Shown: in pieces, positions 12,493 through 25,717 of the stretch | Numbering within the stretch: the stretch's first letter is position 1 | Layout: the number at the start of each line of letters is the position of its first letter | Assembly: GCF_017562075.2 (NCBI RefSeq) | Contig: NC_054085.1 | Location: forward strand, 31,993,039-32,057,038 | Reading direction: 5' to 3' | Length of the DNA stretch: 64,000 bases | Source: Anopheles merus | Lineage: Eukaryota; Arthropoda; Insecta; Diptera; Culicidae | Made by a program: the position numbers and the translations under genes | The notes under the pieces: generated by a model | Told to the model about the DNA's origin: nothing | The model's database searches: none | Seen by the model: the letters and a program-made list of their open reading frames with translations, nothing else

Positions 12493-12872
12493 CCTTTCCA
12501 CTGCATCTGTCAGCTCATTTCGGTCTATTTTGAACAACGCACACACGGTCCCTTCGGAGTCCTACCGAGGCTACGAGGGCCACCATCGTGTCTGCTGCAT
12601 ACAAGTGGCTGTATATATTTCCGTCACACACCAACCATCGGAATGACGTGCAAACCGGATGTTGTGTGTGTGTGTCGTGTTGTGTCGTTTTTTAAGCTTC
12701 TCGATTGTTTCCGTTCCCCTGCTCGAGAGGTTAGACCGGCCGAGAGGTTAGAATGAGGAACGGGGCTGTTTCTTTGTTCGTTCGTGTGCTGCTGGGTTAA
12801 GAATTTTTCCGAGCCGTCTTCTCAGACTTCTCGGTGTCAAACTTTCTAGTCCTTCGACTAACCACCAGAAGC

Positions 12873-12894
12873 TGGTGGTGGTGGTGGTGGTGGT
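12873..12894. repeat. (TGG)n microsatellite
   Basis: About seven TGG units, then an interrupted GATGG. No open frame with coding character spans it. Confidence 0.85.
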
Positions 12895-14450
12895 GATGGT
12901 GCAGAAACTCCGACCCCCGAGAAGTCATTTTGCTAATCCGCCCCGCGAGGAAATCAATTATTAACATACCATCCCTTAGTGCAGTTCACACTTCCGAGGC
13001 GAGGCGATAAATTGATTAAAGTTCCTTTTGTTAAATTATTTGTTCACAAGATGGGGCAGAGAGAGGGAGGGGTTGGAGGGGATTGTTGGCTGTGATGAGA
13101 AGCAGCAACAACACTTGCCGGGAAGCCGGGAATTTAATAATTCAGAGTGATTGCTTCTGTACAGCACCAGGAAGGTAGGAGGGTGATTGTTTGTTTAAAG
13201 GTCGACGGGCAAATGGAGGTCGAGGAGCGACATTTGCCTATTTTTAATCGCTTATTGCAAACTGGTGTGTCATTCTAGAGCATGAAAGCATTGGCAGATT
13301 AAAACGGTGAACAGCATATCAATACCAGTGAAGCCAAACTCGTTTTGTCATATCCTACATATGCTTAGACGTAGTATCAAATCTACATTTTTTTCGTAGT
13401 CTTCAACAAGTATATTCATATGAAATGCTTTACCATTAATCTTTAGATAAACGGCAACAAGAGAACATTGCAATAATAATACACTAAGAAAAGCAGTTTC
13501 GGCAGTAGTGTTCTAAACCTAGGTCATTTAATCAAGCGAGGTACAATTGCAGCCTCTTTGACAATACTCGTTGACGTTATTAGTAACTCATAATTTTAAC
13601 ACTACACCGGTCAATATTGGCTAGCTATGTGGCCCACGGGCTCTATGTTTGACATGTCTCATCAATGCGTTGGACGGATGGTACCTTTTCATTCGTTTCC
13701 TTACCTTTTAATTTGAAAGTGCGCAGCATTAAAATATGAAAAAATCTTCTTAAAATTCAGTTGCAGTGTATTAAATTATTTAAATTATAAACTCCAGAGA
13801 ATGCTCTGAAGACGATCGTGAAGATAAGAAATTGTGTATTTTATACCCAAGGCTCTACAGGTATCTGGAAAGCTAAGATATACAGCCTTATGGTGTATTT
13901 CATACAAGTTTTGCTGCTTGGTGATCTTTTTACCGACTGTTCTATTATTTTGACTAGCATCCAGTCCAAACCACACCGTTAAGGATGGTTCACTTTAAAT
14001 AACCTTACATCTCTAAGTGAACTGCTTCTGTGTGGGTATCGTATACAAAGTTAAGTATGCTTATGGGAAGCATTCCTAATCAACCAATTAAATTTTCCTA
14101 CTAACATTAATTATTAGCTTTGTTTGTTCAATGCCTGTACTAAGTTCTGCAGAATGATGTGCTTTTACCAGTCTTTGAAAGTTTCACACCATGTCGTTCA
14201 TTTATCTTCTTGTCCATCATTTAGTGTCCCTATCGATGTCTTATTGCCTCTACATATATCCCGCCAACAAACGGGTGAACGCACAAAAGATAGTTTATTG
14301 CCAAAATACTTATACATGAGACAAACGCTCCTGATATGCTATCCAAAATGTCCCTTTTAAGAGCCTATGCATTTCATTCCTCCTTAAATTAAATGTTCAC
14401 AATGGAGGATTTCACGGTATGCATTTCTAACTCAAATATTAAAAATGTTA

Positions 14451-14640
14451 GTGGGCGATCTCGTGGTACAGTCCTCAACTCTTACAACTTAACAACATAA
14501 CCGTCGTAGGTTCATACCTCATATGGATACTGGCTATGGGTCTCCCGTAGCAAGTACTGATCGGGGACTGACGTATCTGAATGTAAACACCTCGAAATCC
14601 TGTATAGGCTGATCGTGTAGGTCGGTATGCCAAATAGACC
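14451..14640 (+). mobile_element. tRNA-derived SINE (group B)
   Basis: The head carries a tRNA-like A box (TGGTACAGTCC, about 14464) and a degenerate B box (GGTTCATACCT, about 14509), the split RNA polymerase III promoter of tRNA-derived SINEs. The body continues with CAAGTACTGATC and CTCGAAATCCTGTATAGG and ends near CGGTATGCCAAATAGACC. This body aligns with those at 44228-44401 and 50335-50500 but not with the group A body. The copy is diverged and its tail is lost. Confidence 0.7.
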
Positions 14641-16260
14641 TTAGTTTTGACTGACTAAGTTTATGTTGTTCATTCATTTACTGTTGAACTTTAAGCGTCC
14701 GTTAAAATACGAAAAATAATACCAGCCTAAACGGTCCCCTACCGCGAATGTTCACAAGCAAAGGAACTTAACCCACATGTTGTACTTGAGTTCAATCGAT
14801 GATGTTTATTTCAATTAACTTTTTAAGGGCTTCAGGCCACATGGTGACATTTGTTTCGATGCAAATTTTCGAAGCTCTCATTCAACCCCATTTAAATGTC
14901 ATCGAATGGCCGCCCTCATTCAATTTCATAGATGCACTGATGCACAAGTGTATCTCATTACTAACAGAATTTGTAATGTCGAAACGACATAAAGGTTATG
15001 TGTGGTAACGTTTAAAGTAACATAATCATGTTGCTGTTAGTCTACAGCCTACGCAATTTGGCGAGGGAATGTTTGAACACATTTTACGCTTGTTTTTTTT
15101 ATTGCCTTATTATTCTTCACTCACATGGGTCCAGCTTCTATAGCATTCTGATTAACACATCTTTGCTGAATTCATACAAATGCTTCGACTACCACACTAC
15201 CGTCACTGCCTTGCCACTGCAGCGTTTGCCCGTCTTCTTATCTAAAAATAATACCGTAACAAACGACCGCACTGACATTGTCACAGTGACAGTCCGGCGT
15301 TCTTCTAAGCCCCTTAGAAAACTCCCTTTGAACGGTTTTGCGGTCAAAGCGCTACGAACGAACCGGCCAAAACCAGAAAGCCAGACCGTCATCATCGAAA
15401 TTACCTCTCCGGTGTGGCTCCGGATGGCACTACAATAAATGCCGGTGCCAAGATGATCGGATTTTCGGTCACACACCGGTTTATGGTAGCGCACGAGACT
15501 GTTTGTTCTGCCAACCGCACTGGCTTTGCTACGCCGGGGTCTTACCGGATGAGGCTGACGCTAAATTGTGCACGATACGACGCCGAGACAAGGGGAAACA
15601 AAGGCCAGAACGACAATCTAAATCCTCTTCTTGAGGGCAGCAACGTACGCGCACACACACAGCTAGACACATGCAATGCGGGAAGAAAGAGACAGTGAAG
15701 GTGAAAATCGAGAAGCGCGACCGTCCATTTTTCGTGTCTGGCGCTCACCCACAGGCGCGCCGGAAATGAGGATATGAAAATCTCAATGAATAACACAAAA
15801 CGTCTTCATCTGCAGGGCAATTTTCTTCCGAAGCTGTGGATGAGGATGGTCTCGCGCCGTCTGCACAGGGCCCGTCCCGGACCCGGCAGCCTACCGAAGC
15901 AGCCTTCCGCCCCCCAAAAGGTCCAAGGACGCACGAGAGTCAGCTCATGGTTGTCCGGAATGCCTGGCAGAAGCGGGAAACGGTGTCGTTTCGGGGAGTT
16001 TTCGGGCGATGGAGTGCGTGTGTGGAGAAGAAAAAGACGCTCATAGCAGCGATCCGCACAGGTCAAACCGAGTGTTCTTTTGTGGGAAACACAAGTGGGA
16101 AAGCTCATTCACCAAAAAAACCGAAAGCGTCCGTTTTGCCGACGTTTGGCGTTGAGAGCCCAAACCCCCGGATATGCTCTCGCCGAGTCGCTCTCGATCT
16201 CTCCACTAACCTCTCTTTAACATACTCAATGTACCTTTCTTTCTCTTTCTAACTAACTCA

Positions 16261-16275
16261 CTCTCTCTCTCTCTC
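16261..16275. repeat. (CT)n microsatellite
   Basis: Seven to eight CT units, about 60 bp upstream of the paired CRE palindromes. Confidence 0.8.
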
Positions 16276-16332
16276 GCTTCGCACACTTGTGAGGGAGAGG
16301 AGCAACCTGGTGAGTAAATAAAATAATTTACA

Positions 16333-16351
16333 TGACGTCATATTGACGTCA
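16333..16351. promoter_or_regulatory. Tandem CRE palindromes, 11-bp spacing
   Basis: Two perfect TGACGTCA sites (16333-16340 and 16344-16351) lie with an 11-bp start-to-start distance, about one helical turn, so two bZIP dimers could sit on the same DNA face. A GTGAGT donor-like site at 16310 and a (CT)n lie just upstream. No linked gene was identified, so regulatory function is inference. Confidence 0.4.
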
Positions 16352-18939
16352 TCGCGCGCAAACGAAACTTTCCACGGCACGAAACACAGCGCGCTGGGGT
16401 GGCTCTGCTGCCTGACATAAATTTATGGCCATTATGGATTGTCTTGCAAGTTATCCTACCCCCTCCCCACCTCCCCCCGTTGATGTTCATTCCTTCTCAT
16501 AGCGAACGGCAGCTTTTCCCTTTCGCACGCTGTTGACCACTGTCTTTCCAGCCCCGCTCCCGTGAAGGGGGATGCCACGCGAGGCTACACTTGAGACCGG
16601 CGCTCGAGTAGCACCAGAACCTTACGGGGTCAGGTATGTTATGTTTGAGCGTGCCGGGGGCAACCAAACAAAGAAAAGAAAAGTAATCCAACGTGGAGAG
16701 AGAAAAAAAACAAAAGGTAACTTCTTCGCTTGAGAATGGGATGGGGTGCACTGCAAGACGGCCGTCTTTTCCCGCCCCCTTTTTGTTAGGGTCAACGAAT
16801 AAAACTGCTGGTAGGAGGTGTGCTCGAAACAAAACAAGCTTAGGGTGGTAAAGTTATGCATGGTAAAGTTTTTGTTTTCTTCTTCTTTTTTCGATGAACC
16901 TTTTTCCACCTTTTCCTTTCCCCCGCATCAATACTACCAGCTACTGCACGATAACACGTATGAGCGTTAGCTTGAAGACAAAAATTGGACACCATACATT
17001 CCAAAGCATTGCCCTGCCTGCTGTGGGTTACCACCAACAAACAGTGTCTCGTGCGGGGCGGGGGGGAATGGTTGGCGTCTCACGTCCCCTCCCCCCTTTT
17101 TCGGGGCCGTAATCGAACCGAGCAGTTACAGAAACAACTTCCCGCCTTCGCATTTTCAGCGTTTACATTTTTTATTCATCATCCAACCTGGGGGAAATGT
17201 GGTCGACCGCCGGCCCCGTCCCCGTGGAGAGGGGGCCGATTGGCCCACAGCCAAAATTTATGAACGAAAAACCCATCCACCCATGAACGAACGCTGCTGC
17301 AAACAAGCAGGCCCTTGCGAAGCGCCATATCCTCCCCCTAGTGAACAAGTGGCTTTGTCTGTGTATGTGTGTATGTGTGTGTATGTTTTCTGTTTTATGA
17401 GTGCGAGAAGGCACGTGAGATCCTGGCAGGCTGGGTGCGCTCTGTAAACAGGTTTGACGTACGCCTACACGCCGCTTTTCGGGAGCTTTTAACCAATAGG
17501 GTGGCGGACCCTTTATTTGGTGGGGGCCACCGGGCAGGGCAGGGAAGCCTACCGATACACGGAAGGGTGCCGGTGGGTTGGGGAAGGGAATCGGAGTATG
17601 ATTTCATTCATCACTACTCGCCCGACCAGAACCGACCCAACTGAGCCAGTGGGTAAAGCCGGTCTTCGCTATGGTTTGGTGGTCGCGAATGATCGAGAAT
17701 CGGTTCGAGCGCGGAGTTGCCGCAAGTAAGCCTTAGCTAAAGGATACTTTTTTTTACCCATTATTTCTAGTGGTTTTACGGTCAACTGATTTTGTTTCAT
17801 TTTAATTTTGATTTCATAAAAGATCCCCATTGACCTCTTCAAAAGGGGTTGCTTTGGTGCAATGTCACGCATATGTGAAGGCATTGAAAATGTTAACCCT
17901 TAGACCGAGCTATCTTTAACAAGCACTTATATTCGTTCTGAACTTTAGCGAGTTATTAACAAATTTAACCTTTATTTGCTTGCTTGCTCATCGCTACAGG
18001 AAAACCCAAACTGTTTTCTTGATTTAAGTGATAAGCAGAAGCGAGCAGCACATCCGTTGATGGAAGTGCCACCGGCAAACATCCTCCAAGCGCTCTAGCC
18101 ATTTGCCGTCCTTCGTAGCGTGGAGGAAGCGTTCCATTCCATATACCTTTGGCTCGGTTTTTTGCTTTTTAAGTTCTTCTTTTTTCTCACATCCCTTCCC
18201 CTTTTGGGGAGCCACGTTAATATGTATGTCATTTGATTTTATGAACATTGTTTCTTCCCTCCCTGACACGCCAAGTTGGTTCGTTGTTTCACGCTTCACG
18301 CGCATGCTGCCCGAATGCCACTGACTGAAACTGCACGGTTCGCTAACGCTGATTTGTTTGATTGTAGCCCCCGGGGTTTTTTTCTACTGCTTTCTTTCTT
18401 TCTTTTGTTTTCCACTGTCGCACGCGCTTGTGTCTTCCGCCACTTGTGTTGGGATTTGCAATTTACCGAAACGCAAACAGCACTCGCTGTCATTTCGTCG
18501 GTTCGAACCCGGGCGCATTGTTTGCGTAAGCGAACGGAATGCTGATTTTAGCTTTTTTTGTTGGCTTCGAGACATCTGCTCGCTATTAAAATATTTACGC
18601 TTCTCAATCAGAAGGCCCTAGAGCAAACATAAATCGTAATAGGGGAGAAGGAAAGTGTGCAGTGTTGGTAGTGCTTAATTTGAGGAAGAATAGATTGAGT
18701 ATGTTTTACGCAAGTTTAGCATCAAAATGCTGGTTTTGTGTATCTTTAAGTTGAAATAAGAGCTATTCTTTACTTCTTTTACGCTCCTGATTATTATTTA
18801 TACCTTAATATTTAACAAAATCCCAAAATTTGAACAGAAATCATAATCCTCTAAAAATGCAGCCTAAGTAATCCAATGCATACTTGTACCGACATTTTCA
18901 TACTTTAAAGCTGTTTATAGGCCTATCTGTGCGTCAAGC

Positions 18940-19260
18940 TGTATCATCGAGATAAGTTCAAATATTTTTGATAATTTTCGGACATTACATGCATTCAGAT
19001 CCTCTCCAGCAGCAACATGTTTAAATGACATAGCTCCCCAAATAATAATTGCATCGCCATGAACGAGCTGTAAGAGCTCTGGCTCAACTTAAAAACGTTT
19101 ATCGCATCAGTAGCGTTACCACACATGGTAATCATCGTGTTTGAGCTTAATTTCATCCAGATATAGAACATTGTCATAGACTTTCTTGGAAGAAAAAAAA
19201 ACATTTCGAAAATGTATTACAATTTAGCAGTCCAAGAAGAGTCGTTTACATATTTATTTT
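18940..19260 (-). pseudogene. Decayed Tc1/mariner-type transposase, DDE region
   Basis: Read on the minus strand, stops and frameshifts aside, the order of motifs is: an SSWTAKL-like segment near 19250; a VLYLDEIKLKHDDYHVW stretch, matching the family's 'W..V.FSDES.F......VWR' region with its first catalytic aspartate; and GDAIIIWGAMSFKHVAAGE, matching 'GGGSVMVWGCMS..GVG'. That order and spacing is characteristic of the IS630-Tc1-mariner catalytic domain. At least three in-frame stops interrupt it. I cannot place it in a family or find terminal inverted repeats. Confidence 0.55.
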
Positions 19261-22200
19261 TAATACTGAAAATGCTAATCATGCACGATCTTGATTAGCT
19301 ATTGTTAACTGGTACATAGCTTTTGTATTGATTCCTCAACTGTCTGTCATTCCTTGCGCACACAATTGCACATGCCTGTTTCCCCCTATTACCCGCTTGT
19401 GATCTTTTTTTGTTTTTTTTTTTTATAGTACCTACAATAACATTCACATGATTTATCTCCACAACAACGATTTATCGCCTTTTCGCACCTTATCAATAAA
19501 CTTGCGCTTCTTTTGCATGCAATTCCATCACAATACTCGGCAAGGGGAAACCGGAGGACAGCACCACGCCACTGTTTTCTCTCCGTTTATCCAGCCAGCC
19601 AGTTTGCTTTGCAACGTTTAATGCGATGATTTTTCACATGCTCGCACCGGTGCGCTGTAGCAAACAACAAGCGTAACGAAGCGTACTAAGCTGCCAAGCC
19701 TCGCTGCCACTTATCAATGATTAAAGCGAAAAAGTTTACTGTATCGTTTTGTGGGGCCATTTGCAAAAGCCAACACCGGGGCAGACTTCAAGGCTTGCGT
19801 CACTTGTTGCCCTCCAGGGGATGGGATGGGTGTGAGTTGAAAGAAGAATTATACTTCTCCGCCAATAATTTGGTGACAATGTGCGGTGCTTGAAGGTTGC
19901 TTTCAACGCGTTTATTATCACTGGGAAAGCATGAGACCGTGAAATTAAAATTCGTTTGAATTAGAGCAAAACAATTCTTAAACTAAGTGATGCACTTAGA
20001 GTAGTACATGTGAATCTTTGTATTAAACTTAAACGTTCACAATTTACCTTTCCAACTAATATCAGCCCAGCTAATCAGACACGATCAAGCTTCCCAAAAC
20101 TGATCGAATTCAATGGATTTTATTTGGATGCTTTCTCAATAAGCAGACCAAAATCTTGGAAGCTCCTAACGACCAATTGCTGAGGGTGGTGTTTGTAAGC
20201 TTTTGGATCATTACAAGGAAATTGAATTCACATCTCAATGACACTTCATTGGATGAAACATGTTCTCGGGAGCCTGTTTAAAATGGGAATTAAATTGAAA
20301 ATAAATGTTTAATGAAAAAAATCTTCAATTTTAGTAACGTTTTAGTTGCATATGACGGGGCTTTGTTTGCAGTTTTCTTGGATTTTTGATCGTATTTGCA
20401 TGATGCGGAACAGTTAAACACTTAAATTTCTTTACTTTAGAATTTCTTTCCTAATTTTAGATGCGTTTTTCTTGATTTTTAGTTGCTAAATATTGATTCA
20501 CGTTATCTATAGTTTTTTTTTTTCATTCTGTATTTGACGGTGTGTTATAAACAATTTCGCTGCATTCAAGCTTCTAAAAATAATGCTGAATGGGAATAAA
20601 ATATCCACATTGTAAATTTGATCTCATCGATCAGGGGCCGAAGGATAAGAAAATATCTGTATCGTTCAATTATGCATAATGTGTACAAAAACGCAAGCAA
20701 TTGATTGCAATTGAAGCAGTGAAAAGATTTTGTTTTTAAACAAGTCTTTTTTTAATTATTCAATTAATTACGAAAAGATAAGGTATTAATCTGTATCTAG
20801 CGATTAAATAGAACCACTTCAGTTAATAACAATCGACTTTCTACGAAGCTGAACCTTTGCTAAAATCTATCGAAAAACCACTTCTAGGCACAAACACAAT
20901 ATTCGCGCTTACTTCAAAAGAAACCTTCCACAGCAAAAGCATCAAAAGTTGTTTAAATATTGAAACAATCGAATCGAGCCCTCAGGTGCCCTTTCCCGCA
21001 CTCTAGCACTTCAAAACAACAAAAAACCCTCCACCCCACACGCACACAACAGCACCAGATGGAATAAATTCAATTTAAGATACATCTATCCACGAACACG
21101 CTCGCACCCTAAAACCGTTTGTTGTGAGCGGCGTCTCGGCTTCGTTCGCTTTTTTTATTTTTCTCTCCTCTGTGTGCTTTATCTATACACTCTACACGCC
21201 CCACAGGCAGAGAGCTTTTCCCCTCTCCTCACTCTCCAAAAGACTTGACGTACACTGCACTTCCATCCAGCTGCGGGCGCAATCAAAAACCGTACCCACA
21301 AACCGGAAGATGGATGAAAGCGGTACCAGCCGTCTGACAAAGAAACACATAAAACAATCTTCAAATACTCAACATCCACCACCGCCGCCACGCACCACCT
21401 GCTCCCCCCTCAGTTCTTTCCCGAGTAACTGCCCCTTCCCGCTCATAGCACGCCCGTTCCGCGAAATTGAACATCAATCATTTTCTTTGATTCCGCACCA
21501 ACCAAAGGCTGCTGATTGCTGAACGGGGATACCCTGCAGGCCTCCAGGAACGCGACCGCGCTAGATGAAAAGGGGAACTTGGTGGTGGTGTGCAGTTGTC
21601 TCGGTCGGACATTTCCATCCGCGTGCACAGCCCACGCCGACGAAGGGGGGAAAAAACGTCATCCGCGCGATACCAGTGCCAGTGAAGCTATTTCGTTGTG
21701 TTGTGTGCCCTTTTGCTATGTTTGCTCTTTCTACCCGTAAATAGATATTTTTGGGCTCATTTGCTTAACCTTCAGCAGAGAAAGAGTATACAAGACCTAA
21801 AGAGAGAGAAAGAGATAGAGAGCGTGCGTGAGTGAGACAGCAAGAATAGGAGCCGGTGAAGGGAAGCTTTCCAAATGGTGAAAGTTTCATAATTGCTATC
21901 GCGAGGCAATTTGCGGGATCGAAAAACTTTTTCCCGCTAGCCAAATGAAAATAAATCTCTTCCGGAGGCTTTTCTAAGGCTTACATCGCTGACTTGCTTG
22001 ACAACACAGCACAACATGCTGCCACTCACCCGCAAGAGCGTGCGTCCTTCTGTGTCGCGCTTTCGGCGCTTAAAGGCTCTCTTGCAGCTGGTATTAGATA
22101 CAGTCACCTTCGTTGCACAAGTACCATTCTCCGATTTGCCGATCGTAAATCTACCGAAAGCAAATGGTATTAAAATTTGCGCTCTTCACCTTTACTGATA

Positions 22201-23429
22201 TTTCCTTCATTTTCCTTTTTTTTTTTTTTTGCTTAACCGGAACCGAAACGATATCCAAAATCATTATATCCGAATTTGATGAAGGAAAACGCGCGCCCGC
22301 TTTTCCGTTCGCAGTACACCATTACCGGAAGTGTGTGTGCGTGTGAATGTGTGCCGAGCAGAAATAACAGAGTGAGAGAGAGAGAGAAGAGAAGAAAAAA
22401 AACCTTTCCAAAATTTCCACCCGTCATAAGTGGCTTGAGTTAGGATCGAAACCTTTATCCTCTTCCGGGCAACGGTGTAGTGTACGGTATGTTCGGGGAA
22501 GAAAGGATTAGTTTTGGGGTCGATCGGGGCCCACCGCCATAAAGACACTCCACCAAATCGACCATAAACATCATCCCGGCTGGATCTCGCCCCAGCTAAC
22601 AAGATTTGCGTGTTCGAACCGATAACAATATCCTTTCATTTTATGCCCACCCACCCTCGCAGCATTCTTCTCCTCGGTTGCCCATGCTGCGCGCAGGATG
22701 TTAGGGGTCGCGGGTTAACATGTTAAGCTGCCGCTGACAAACTCCCGCTTGCATCGTTTCACACAATGAAAAGGTCAACAGTTTGCTTTGCCTTGGTCGC
22801 GGTGATGCGCTGATAGATTTTACCCGCTCGGCTGACAACCTTCGTCACATCCGGCCTGCATGCCCGGAAACCCCGGGGATCTACCCCAGGTCCGCTCCCG
22901 TTTCATCCCTACACAACGCGTTCAACTTTCGATGTACAATCATTTTCTCCATTCTGTTGTTTGCTTCTTACATGGCGGAACTGGTAGAGGGAGTGCCTGT
23001 CCAAGAGGATCTTCAACCCCCGGCAAGGGGGCAGCACAAACCATTGAAGGGAAATGCGAAACGTTTTGCTCGAATTTTGAGCTTTGACTTTGCTCCACAT
23101 TGATCGTCTTGCAGCAAAAGATGAAATAAAAAGTTTTTATGCCAGTATTTCATTTATTAAACGGATTCAAATGTTCTCTTTTCTTCTCTAATCATGCGTT
23201 TTTGCTCATCGTTTTTAATGCCTCACGGTTTGATGAGATGAAATGCTGTTTTGAAAGTGCGTTTATAAAACATAAATTCTATGGCACATGACGTAGTAAA
23301 TGGTGGATTTACATAAACAAATCATAAACACAGCTAGCCGCTCGGTGTGCCTCGTCCATCAAATGACTTCCCAAGATGGAGACGCCCAGTACCTGGTAGA
23401 TTCAGGAATGTCAAAAACATCGACCTCGC
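19261..23429. other. Non-coding block, AT-rich then GC-richer
   Basis: 19.9-21.0 kb is AT-rich with nothing recognisable. 21.0-23.1 kb is GC-richer with overlapping chance frames on both strands and a short GA run near 22.37 kb. No gene is supported. Confidence 0.45.
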
Positions 23430-23810
23430 CTAGGTTTTGCAAAGCAAGGGCTACAAATTAGCCCAATCCAAATTGACTGTTTCGTGAAAGATTTAAAAGT
23501 ACAAGGAGACTCAGCTGACTGCCCTAAGGTGCAAACTAAGCGACGGAGTGGAACTGTGAAGCGTACACTGCGATTGAAAGTTGTTCGGAAAATCCAAACT
23601 AACCCAAACACCACGGACTACGATTTGGCCAAAAATCTTAACGCCAGCCGCTCTACTGTACAGCGAATCCGATTTTCGAGCCAGTAAACATGCAAAACGA
23701 AACTTGAAACAACAAACAATGGCCAGAAATTGGGCTAGGAATCTGTACGATCAGGAGCTAACCAAGCCGCATGGTTGCTTTTAGAAGGATGATGATTAAA
23801 AATTTACCAA
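23430..23810 (+). pseudogene. Decayed Tc1/mariner-type transposase, N-terminal part
   Basis: The translation shows a helix-turn-helix pair and linker typical of the superfamily: a GYKLAQSKLTVS stretch near 23450, then a basic KTKRRSG-like hinge, then RKIQTNPNTTDYDLAKNL and ASRSTVQRIR (to about 23670). After a +1 shift at about 23672 the frame continues with RASKHAKRNLKQQTMARN, RARNLYDQELTKPHGC-like sequence, and ends where the first catalytic aspartate would follow. The reading frame changes near 23484 and 23672. Only about the first third of a transposase remains. A separate fragment at 18940-19260 covers the later catalytic part but lies on the other strand. Confidence 0.65.
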
Positions 23811-24627
23811 ATTAAAATGTTTTTTTTTTGTATTAAAAAAAAACAACTCAAATGCAACTACATTTTATGTTAACATAAATAAGATCACTCATTGAATACT
23901 ATAATTATAATTAACTATATTAACTTCCAACACTTATACGTCCGTTTGGAGTGACTATAGACTGCTAAAATACAAGCATCGCGTAATTGCAAATAGAGGC
24001 AATCATACTCATCACACAAACTCATACATTCAACGGTTATCGTGCCACAATCGAACCCGGTAGGCAGCATACTACCGTACCCCAAATGATATCCTTCCGG
24101 TCAATGCTCAAATTATTGCGGTGTGCTGGTGTTCCGAAAGTTCGGTGCGTAGCGTACCGTTCGTCCGCCGATTAGGTTTCTAGCCTCACCGCCGCGCCTA
24201 GCTAGCTCTTGCCTGCTCAAGCAGCGAACTTTTCAAATGGGAAAACATCCTTGAGCAATTGACATTCTGCGCTGTGAGGGTGCAGCCGGGGCCAGAAACA
24301 CTCCACCGAAAGGTCAACTTTTATCCTTTCTTTTCTATATTCGCTCTCTGTCTCTCTCTCCCTTCTGACCCTTTCGTTAGCCTTTGCGTACTGCATAAGT
24401 ACAAGAAAACACAGGACAGGACAAACTATACAGGCAAGATACATGGTGCGGATTGAGCTGCATGAAGAAAGGAAGGAAGGAAAAAACATATCCTAGACTC
24501 GCACCCAGACACCGTCAACAATATTTCGGTTTTGGAAGCGTTATTAACTTTGCTCTAACTTGTTGACAAGTTTGGCAGCTTCCGAAACCAGTTCTGAAAG
24601 AAGCAAACAGTTTCTGGAAATGTATTT

Positions 24628-24646
24628 GTGTGTGTGAGAGAGAGAT

Positions 24647-24699
<53 letters not shown>

Positions 24700-24705
24700 A
24701 AGAAA
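24628..24705. repeat. Compound (TG)n(GA)n repeat
   Basis: A short TG run passes into a roughly 65-bp GA tract with a few interruptions. It is among the longest simple repeats here. Confidence 0.9.
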
Positions 24706-25709
24706 ATAACTTTGTCAAGCTACGTGGATGCTTCTTTCTGGTTCGCTTTGAGACTTTTCCGCCCATTTCGCTTCACTTTCCCTATCCGCCTCAGTGTTTG
24801 TTGAGTGAAAATGTGTAATCGCTAAGGTGTGATGACTTCACATCCTCCACACAGACTCGCTAGATGGTGTGCTTGCCAGGAAAATGGAGCAATAATTTCA
24901 TAATGCCCCGAACCATCCCCAAATAAACCGAACCAAATCAACATTAACCGGTCGACGAGAGCTCACCCACACACACACATACATTCACACACACTCGCAC
25001 ATGCACTAGACAATGAGCGACGGGTTTCATTATCCTTCGCCAGCTTGCCACAAGGACGTCAGTGCTACGTGATGTCGTCGCTGCAGCCACTTTCCCGGTA
25101 CGCTTTGCTCGCGCTCATCTGTGCTCACAGCGCAAGACGCTTGTTTGTCACAACTTTGTTTGACATCGCAAGTGGCGCGACAAGTGGACCAGGTACAGAT
25201 CACCGCCCTTCCCTTTTTATTACGCTTCTTGTTTCAGAGCTTTTTGCTGCTACTCCTTTTTTTTGTCTGAAGGTGACAAAGGTTGAAAACGTTCTTGGCA
25301 GTCTACTGGACGTTCTGCGCTTTGTTCGTTCGGTTTGTGTTGCTACACATACAACGGTCGGCTGACTATGTGTGTGGAGCGTAACCATAGTTTCACCTGA
25401 CCAAAGTTGAAGTGCATGAAGCACGAAGTTTAATTGATATAGCATTCCATTACATTGTCTTCGAACAAAATGAATGTTTTTTAGTGCCATTTCCAATTAG
25501 ATTTTGCTAAACCAACAATGACCACGCAGGAACTGCCACAATGCATCACCTTTATCTCGCCAATCACCGTCCAATGCCCCGAAATGTTTAATCAAAATGT
25601 TGTTCACTCCTCAACCCCTCGGCATCTAATGCACGTCAGCATCTCGAAAAGAAATCGCTGATTCATTCGTTTGCAAACGTGACACATGGCTCAGGTGCAA
25701 TCGAGTGCA

Positions 25710-25717
25710 TGACGTCA
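25710..25717. promoter_or_regulatory. Perfect CRE palindrome
   Basis: TGACGTCA flanked by GCA and TAAAATC. This is a single CREB/ATF-type site without a linked gene. Confidence 0.3.

Larger units (their letters stand above)
10564..14450. other. Non-coding block, GC-richer then AT-rich
   Basis: 10.85-13.2 kb is GC-richer with simple CT and TGG repeats and a GTAAGT donor-like site at 12063 that has no confirming partner. The direct repeat GAGAGGTTAGA occurs twice near 12.73 kb. 13.25-14.45 kb is AT-rich with only short, unrecognised frames. No gene is supported. Confidence 0.45.
14641..18939. other. Non-coding block with GC-richer core
   Basis: 14.65-15.2 kb is AT-rich. 15.2-17.7 kb is GC-richer and holds a (CT)n and a pair of CRE palindromes. 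From 17.73 kb the sequence becomes AT-rich again, directly after a donor-like GTAAG at 17726. The open frames present lack recognisable domains and overlap each other on both strands. Confidence 0.45.

Noticed and set aside
18460..18530. tRNA-like T-loop sequence GGTTCGAACCC
   Set aside because: No matching A box, acceptor stem or anticodon arm upstream, so not a tRNA gene.
22909..23103. Hydrophobic stretch followed by a basic segment, like a secreted peptide precursor
   Set aside because: No start codon at the hydrophobic stretch and no processing pattern that fits a known neuropeptide.
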